Shown piece after piece: positions 21,370 through 26,230 of a stretch of DNA of 26,230 nucleotides; position 1 is the first letter of the stretch, and each line of letters begins with the position of its first letter. Under the pieces are notes generated by a model, which saw only the letters and a list, made by a program, of their open reading frames with translations, was not told the DNA's origin and made no database searches. This DNA is from Liolophura sinensis (Eukaryota > Mollusca > Polyplacophora > Chitonida > Chitonidae), in the NCBI RefSeq assembly GCF_032854445.1, contig NW_027018443.1, positions 1-26,230 of the forward strand. Direction: 5' to 3'. The position numbers were made by a program, and so were the translations under genes.

Positions 21370-21917
21370 CCAAGGAAATTTGCAATTTTTCAACAGCTGG
21401 AGATGCCTGGCCCAATTGCGCATCTTTTGGCACTGTATTGATGTGGGTCAGTGTTTAACTGTACTTTATACAGCAGACTGTATCAAGTACCTTGTGTTTT
21501 TTATATACAAATGGTGTGGTTTTTCAACATGTAGATAAAGACATTGAGTTTGTCTTCGACTTAGAAATAAGACAATTGCTGGATGAGTTAAATGGGCTTG
21601 GCCCAAAGATTTGACGTCTTCTGGGCTACCGAAGGGCACATAACTTATAATCAAAAGTTGATTATAGTAATGACCAGTCGCGATATTACATAGTAAATGT
21701 AGCCGAATTGAATTAGCAAAAAGCCCAGGCAAAAATCCAAAAGTGGAAAAACTGTTCCAATGCTGCTGATAAGAGGCTAATCCGACGTATTTTGTGACGA
21801 GAAATCGAATGGTGCAAACCGCGTTGCTCTCCGACCAACACTTTTGGCTGTAGCGACAATTGAATGAGCATTTATGTGAAAATCACGTGCCTAACAACGG
21901 CTCTTACTCCATGGAAA
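21370..21917. repeat. Monomer 40, type G
   Basis: CACTGTATTG, TTTAACTG, GAAATAAG, CTGATAAG, CAACACTTTT. Confidence 0.96.
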
Positions 21918-22465
21918 CCAAGGAAATTTGCAATTTTTCAACAGCTGCAGATGCCTGGCCCAATTCCGCATCTTTTGGCACCTTATTGATGTGGGTCAGT
22001 GTTTATTTATACTTTTTACAGCAGACTGTATCAAGTACCTTGTGTTTTTTATATACAAATGGTGTGGTTTTTCAACATGTAGATAAAGACATTGAGTTTG
22101 TCTTCGACTTAGAAGTAAGACAATTGCTGGATGAGTTAAATGGGCTTAGCCCAAAGATTTGACGTCTTCTGGGCTACCGAAGGGCACATAACTTATAATC
22201 AAAAGTTGATTATAGTAATGACCAGTCGCGATATTACATAGTAAATGTAGCCGAATTGAATTAGCAAAAAGCCCAGGCAAAAATCCAAAAGTGGAAAAAC
22301 TGTTCCAATGCTGCTGATAAGAGGCTTATCCGACGTATTTTGTGACGAGAAATCGAATGGTGCAAACCGCGTTGCTCTCCGACCAACACTTTTGGCTGTA
22401 GCGACAATTGAATGAGCATTTATGTGAAAATCACGTGCCTAACAACGGCTCTTACTCCATGGAAA
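21918..22465. repeat. Monomer 41, type H
   Basis: AATTCCGC, GAGGCTTATCC. Private AGCTGCAGATG, GTGTTTATTTATAC and GGGCTTAGCCC. The private A-to-T turns the usual TAA into TAT and opens the forward frame 21860-22162. Confidence 0.95.
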
Positions 22466-23016
22466 CCAAGGAAATTTGCAATTTTTCAACAGCTGGAGAT
22501 GCCTGGCCCAATTGCGCATCTTTTGGCACCTTATTGATGTGGGTCAGTGTTTAACTGTACTTTATACAGCAGACTGTATCAAGTTCCTTGTGTTTTTTAT
22601 ATACAAATGGTGTGGTTTTTTCAACATGTAGATAAAGACATTGAGTTTGTCTTCGACTTAGAAATAAGACAATTGCTGGATGAGCTAAATGGGCTTGGCC
22701 CAAAGATTTGACGTCTTCTGGGCTACCGAAGGGCACATAACTTATAATCAAAAGTTGATTATAGTAATGACCAGTCGCGATATTACATAGTAAATGTAGC
22801 CGAATTGAATTAGCAAAAAGGCCCAGGCAAAAATCCAAAAGTGCAAAAACTGTTCAATGCTGCTGATAAGAGGCTAATCCGAACGTATTTTTGTGACGAG
22901 AAATCGAATGGTGCAAACCGCGTTGCTCTCCGACCAATACTTTTGGCTGTAGCGACAATTGAATGAGCATTTATGTGAAAATCACGTGACCAACAACGGC
23001 TCTTACTCCATGGAAA
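22466..23016. repeat. Monomer 42, type D after H
   Basis: 551 bp. CAAGTTCC, GAGCTAAAT, GTGCAAAAAC and CACGTGACCAAC identify type D where I would be expected. Extra bases at TTTTTTCAAC, AAAAAGGCCC, CCGAACG and TATTTTTG; one base lost at GTTCAATGC. Confidence 0.94.
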
Positions 23017-23563
23017 CCAAGGAAATTTGCAATTTTTCAACAGCTGGAGATGCCTGGCCCAATTGCGCATCTTTTGGCACCTTATTGATGTGGGTCAGTG
23101 TTTAATTGTACTTTTTATAGCAGACTGTATCAAGAACCTTGTGTTTTTTATATACAAATGGTGTGGTTTTTCAACATGTAGATAAAGACATTGAGTTTGT
23201 CTTCGACTTAGAAGTAAGACAATTGCTGGATGAGTTAAATGGGCTTGGCCCAAAGATTTGACGTCTTCTGGGCTACGAAGGGCACATAACTTATAATCAA
23301 AAGTTGATTATAGTAATGACCAGTCGCGATATTACTAGTAAATGTAGCCGAATTGAATTAGCAAAAAGAGCAGGCAAAAACCCAATAGTGAAAAAACTGT
23401 TCCAATGCTGCTGGTAAGAGGCTAATCCGACGCATTTTGTGACGAGAAATCGAATGGTGCAAACCGCGTTGCTCTCCGACCAAAACTTATGGTTTGTAGC
23501 GACAATTGAATGAGCATTTATGTGAAAATCACGTGCCCAGCAACGGCTCTTACTCCATGGAAA
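23017..23563. repeat. Monomer 43, type E
   Basis: 547 bp. TTTATAGCAG, CAAGAACC, AGAGCAGG (E marker further mutated), GACGCATT, CAAAACTTATGG. Confidence 0.94.
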
Positions 23564-24113
23564 CCAAGGAAATTTGCAATTTTTTCAACAGCTGGAGATG
23601 CCTGGCCCAATTGCGCATCTTTTGGCACCTTATTGATGTGGGTCAGTGTTTAATTGTACTTTTTACAGCAGACTGTATCAAGAACCTTGTGTTTTTTATA
23701 TACAAATGGTGTGGTTTTTCAACATGTAGATAAAGACATTGAGATTGTCTTCGACTTAGAAGTAAGACAATTGCTGGATGAGTTAAATGGGCTTGGCCCA
23801 AAGATTTGACGTCTTCTGGGGCTACCGAAGGGCACATAACTTATAATCAAAAGTTGACTATAATATTGACCAGTCGCGATATTACATAGTAAATGTTGCC
23901 GAATTTAATTAGCAAAAAGCCCAGGCAAAAATCCAAAAGTGGAAAAACTGTTCCAATGCTGCTGGTAAGAGGCTAATCCGCCGTATTTTGTGACGAGAAA
24001 TCGAATGGTGCAAACCGCGTTGCTCTCCGACCAATACTTTTGGCTGTAGCGACAATTGAATGAGCATTTATGTGAAAATTACGTGCCCAGCAACGGCTCT
24101 TACTCCATGGAAA
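23564..24113. repeat. Monomer 44, type F
   Basis: 550 bp. GAGATTGTC, GACTATAATATTG, GTTGCCG, GCCGTATT, AATTACGTG. Single-base insertions at TTTTTTCAAC and TCTGGGGCTAC. Confidence 0.94.
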
Positions 24114-24662
24114 CCAAGGAAATTTGCAATTTTTCAACAGCTGGAGATGCCTGGCCCAATTGCGCATCTTTTGGCACTGTATTGATGTGGGTCAGTGTTT
24201 AACTGTACTTTATACAGCAGACTGTATCAAGTACCTTGTGTTTTTTATATACAAATGGTGTGGTTTTTCAACATGTAGATAAAGACATTGAGTTTGTCTT
24301 CGACTTAGAAATAAGACAATTGCTGGATGAGTTAAATGGGGCTTGGCCCAAAGATTTGACGTCTTCTGGGCTACCGAAGGGCACATAACTTATAATCAAA
24401 AGTTGATTATAGTAATGACCAGTCGCGATATTACATAGTAAATGTAGCCGAATTGAATTAGCAAAAAGCCCAGGCAAAAATCCAAAAGTGGAAAAACTGT
24501 TCCAATGCTGCTGATAAGAGGCTAATCCGACGTATTTTGTGACGAGAAATCGAATGGTGCAAACCGCGTTGCTCTCCGACCAACACTTTTGGCTGTAGCG
24601 ACAATTGAATGAGCATTTATGTGAAAATCACGTGCCTAACAACGGCTCTTACTCCATGGAAA
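24114..24662. repeat. Monomer 45, type G
   Basis: 549 bp. CACTGTATTG, TTTAACTG, GAAATAAG, CAACACTTTT. One extra G in ATGGGGCTTGG. Confidence 0.94.
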
Positions 24663-25211
24663 CCAAGGAAATTTGCAATTTTTCAACAGCTGGAGATGCC
24701 TGGCCCAATTCCGCATCTTTTGGCACCTTATTGATGTGGGTCAGTGTTTAATTATACTTTTTTACAGCAGACTGTATCAAGTACCTTGTGTTTTTTATAT
24801 ACAAATGGTGTGGTTTTTCAACATGTAGATAAAGACATTGAGTTTGTCTTCGACTTAGAAGTAAGACAATTGCTGGATGAGTTAAATGGGCTTGGCCCAA
24901 AGATTTGACGTCTTCTGGGCTACGAAGGGCACATAACTTATAATCAAAAGTTGATTATAGTAATGACCAGTCGCGATATTACATAGTAAATGTAGCCGAA
25001 TTTAATTAGCAAAAAGCCCAGGCAAAAATCCAAAAGTGGAAAAACTGTTCCAATGCTGCTGATAAGAGGCTTATCCGACGTATTTTGTGACGAGAAATCG
25101 AATGGTGCAAACCGCGTTGCTCTCCGACCAACACTTTTGGCTGTAGCGACAATTGAATGAGCATTTATGTGAAAATCACGTGCCTAACAACGGCTCTTAC
25201 CTCCATGGAAA
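24663..25211. repeat. Monomer 46, type H
   Basis: 549 bp. AATTCCGC, TTAATTATAC, GAGGCTTATCC, with CGAATTTAATT. Confidence 0.94.
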
Positions 25212-25762
25212 CCAAGGAAAATTTGCAATTTTTCAACAGCTGGAGATGCCTGGCCCAATTGCGCATCTTTGGCACCTTATTCATGTGGGTCAGTGTTTAA
25301 TTATACTTTTTACAGCAGACTGTATCAAGTACCTTGTGTTTTTTATATACAAATGGTGTGGTTTTTCAACATGTAGATAAAGACATTGAGTTTGTCTTCG
25401 ACTTAGAAGTAAGACAATTGCTGGGATGAGTTAAATGGGCTTGGCCCAAAGATTTGACGTCTTCTGGGCTACCGAAGGGCACATAACTTATAATCAAAAA
25501 GTTGATTATAGTAATGACCAGTCGCGATATTACATAGTAAATGTAGCCGAATTGAATTAGCAAAAAGCCAGGCAAAAATCCAAAAGTGGAAAAAACTGTT
25601 CCAATGCTGCTGATAAGAGGCTAATCCGACGTATTTGTGACGAGAAATCGAATGGTGCAAACCGCGTTGCTCTCCGACCAATACTTTTGGCTGTAGCGAC
25701 AATTGAATGAGCATTTATGGTGAAAATCATGTGGACCAGCAACGGCTCTTACTCCATGGAAA
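25212..25762. repeat. Monomer 47, H/B mosaic
   Basis: 551 bp. H-like TTAATTATAC but AATTGCGC, with private TTATTCATGTGG. Ends B-like with CAATACTTTT and CATGTGGACCAGC. Several single-base indels. Confidence 0.9.
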
Positions 25763-26230
25763 CCAAGGAAATTTGCAATTTTCAACAGCTGGAGATGCCT
25801 GGCCCAATTGCGCATCTTTTTGGCACCTTATTGATGTGGGTCAGTGTTTAATTATACTTTTTATACAGCAGACTGTATCAAGTACCCTTGTTGTTTTTTT
25901 ATATACAAATGGTGTGGTTTTTCAACATGTAGATAAAGACATTGAGTTTGTCTTCGACTTAGAAGTAAGACAATTGCTGGATGAGTTAAATGGGCTTGGC
26001 CCAAAGATTTGACGTCTTCTGGGCTACCGAAGGGCACATAACTTATAATCAAAAGTTGATTATAGTAATGACCAGTCGCGATATTACATAGTAAATGTAG
26101 CCGAATTGAATTAGCAAAAAGCCCAGGCAAAAATCCAAAAGTGGAAAAACTGTTCCAATGCTGCTGATAAGAGGCTAATCCGACGTATTTTGTGACGAGA
26201 AATCGAATGGTGCAAACCGCGTTGCTCTTA
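25763..26230. repeat. Monomer 48, partial, mosaic
   Basis: 468 bases, cut by the window end. TTAATTATAC plus a C-like CTTGTTGTTTT, with extra bases in CTTTTTATACAG and GTACCCTTG. The final CTCTTA departs from the usual CTCTCC at the last two bases. Confidence 0.9.

Larger units (their letters stand above)
18081..22465. repeat. Higher-order unit 3, ABCDEFGH lacking I
   Basis: Monomers 34-41 follow types A-H in order with the same markers as unit 1. Instead of I and a new A, the next copy is type D. Monomer 37 has about ten small indels with a net change of zero, unlike all its sister D copies. Confidence 0.86.
22466..25211. repeat. Higher-order unit 4, 5-mer DEFGH
   Basis: Monomers 42-46 repeat D, E, F, G and H, matching monomers 37-41 one for one at a 5-monomer spacing. 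Together they give DEFGH-DEFGH from 19726 to 25211. Single-base indels are frequent here. Confidence 0.83.
1..26230. repeat. 548-bp tandem satellite array, about 48 monomers
   Basis: The marker CCAAGGAAATTTGC recurs at 1, 549, 1097, 1645, 2193 and so on to 25763, with a spacing of 548 bp or within a few bases of it. All copies are in the same orientation with nothing between them. The window opens inside the array and ends inside a copy, so neither edge is seen. Copies differ by scattered substitutions shared in a non-random order, which define monomer types and higher-order units. No rRNA, tRNA, transposase, reverse transcriptase, terminal repeat or microbial gene is visible. Uniform long monomers with higher-order structure are typical of eukaryotic satellite DNA. 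The genomic location (centromere, pericentromere, subtelomere, sex chromosome) is inference and cannot be decided here. Confidence 0.98.
25212..26230. repeat. Array tail in window, mosaic monomers 47-48
   Basis: These copies do not fit one type. Monomer 47 begins H-like (TTAATTATAC) and ends B-like (CAATACTTTT, then CATGTGGACCAGC). Monomer 48 has H-like TTAATTATAC with a C-like CTTGTTGTTTT. Both have many extra or missing single bases, so the mosaic may be partly consensus error. The last bases, CTCTTA, depart from the usual CTCTCC. Confidence 0.7.

Noticed and set aside
1-26230. CRISPR array
   Set aside because: The repeated unit is 548 bp with no alternation of short repeats and unique spacers, and there are no cas genes.
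1-26230. rDNA, 5S or tRNA gene cluster
   Set aside because: No conserved rRNA segments, tRNA-like A and B box pairs or terminator T runs in the right arrangement were seen.
1-26230. Nested transposons or LTR elements
   Set aside because: All copies are direct, contiguous and of equal length, with no terminal inverted repeats, target duplications or polymerase, integrase or transposase motifs.

Overview
The whole window is one head-to-tail tandem repeat array. A monomer of 548 bp is repeated about 48 times: 47 complete copies and a last copy cut off by the window end. There is no unique sequence and no recognisable gene, RNA gene, transposon, rRNA, tRNA or CRISPR array. A long, mildly AT-rich satellite with higher-order organisation points to a eukaryotic nuclear genome, plausibly centromeric, pericentromeric, subtelomeric or on a heterochromatic or sex chromosome. 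I cannot name the organism and do not recognise the monomer as a published satellite.

For numbering I start each monomer at the recurring CCAAGGAAATTTGC. Left block, monomers 1-13 (1-7122): an older subfamily marked by GTTGAATATAG or GTTGACTATTG, with a 7-monomer higher-order register (monomers 3-9). A shortened second copy follows, in which monomers 10, 11, 12 and 13 match 3, 4, 7 and 8. Transition, monomers 14-19 (7123-10408): mosaic copies mixing left-block and right-block markers; 15-19 look like a diverged second half of the right-block unit. Right block, monomers 20-46 (10409-25211): a second subfamily marked mostly by GTTGATTATAG, with nine monomer types A-I forming a 4932-bp unit (9 x 548). 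The order is ABCDEFGHI, then ABCD(E/I), then ABCDEFGH, then DEFGH. Two junctions (inside monomer 33, and at the monomer 41/42 boundary) each remove exactly four monomers and turn the 9-mer into a 5-mer. Tail, monomers 47-48 (25212-26230): mosaic, indel-rich copies.

The forward strand has a coding-looking 100-codon frame in seven copies, and the reverse strand has many short open frames. In most copies the forward frame is interrupted. Differences between copies are mostly non-synonymous in it, and the 548-bp period is not a multiple of three. I therefore annotate no CDS.

Spacing is exactly 548 bp for 16 consecutive monomers (20-35). By contrast, single-base indels cluster at about 5380-7400, 19640-20175 and 22615-25900, which suggests local consensus errors. 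The most interesting content is the evolutionary structure: two nested higher-order registers in one array, with unequal-exchange junctions that can be mapped, one of them to about 11 bp.
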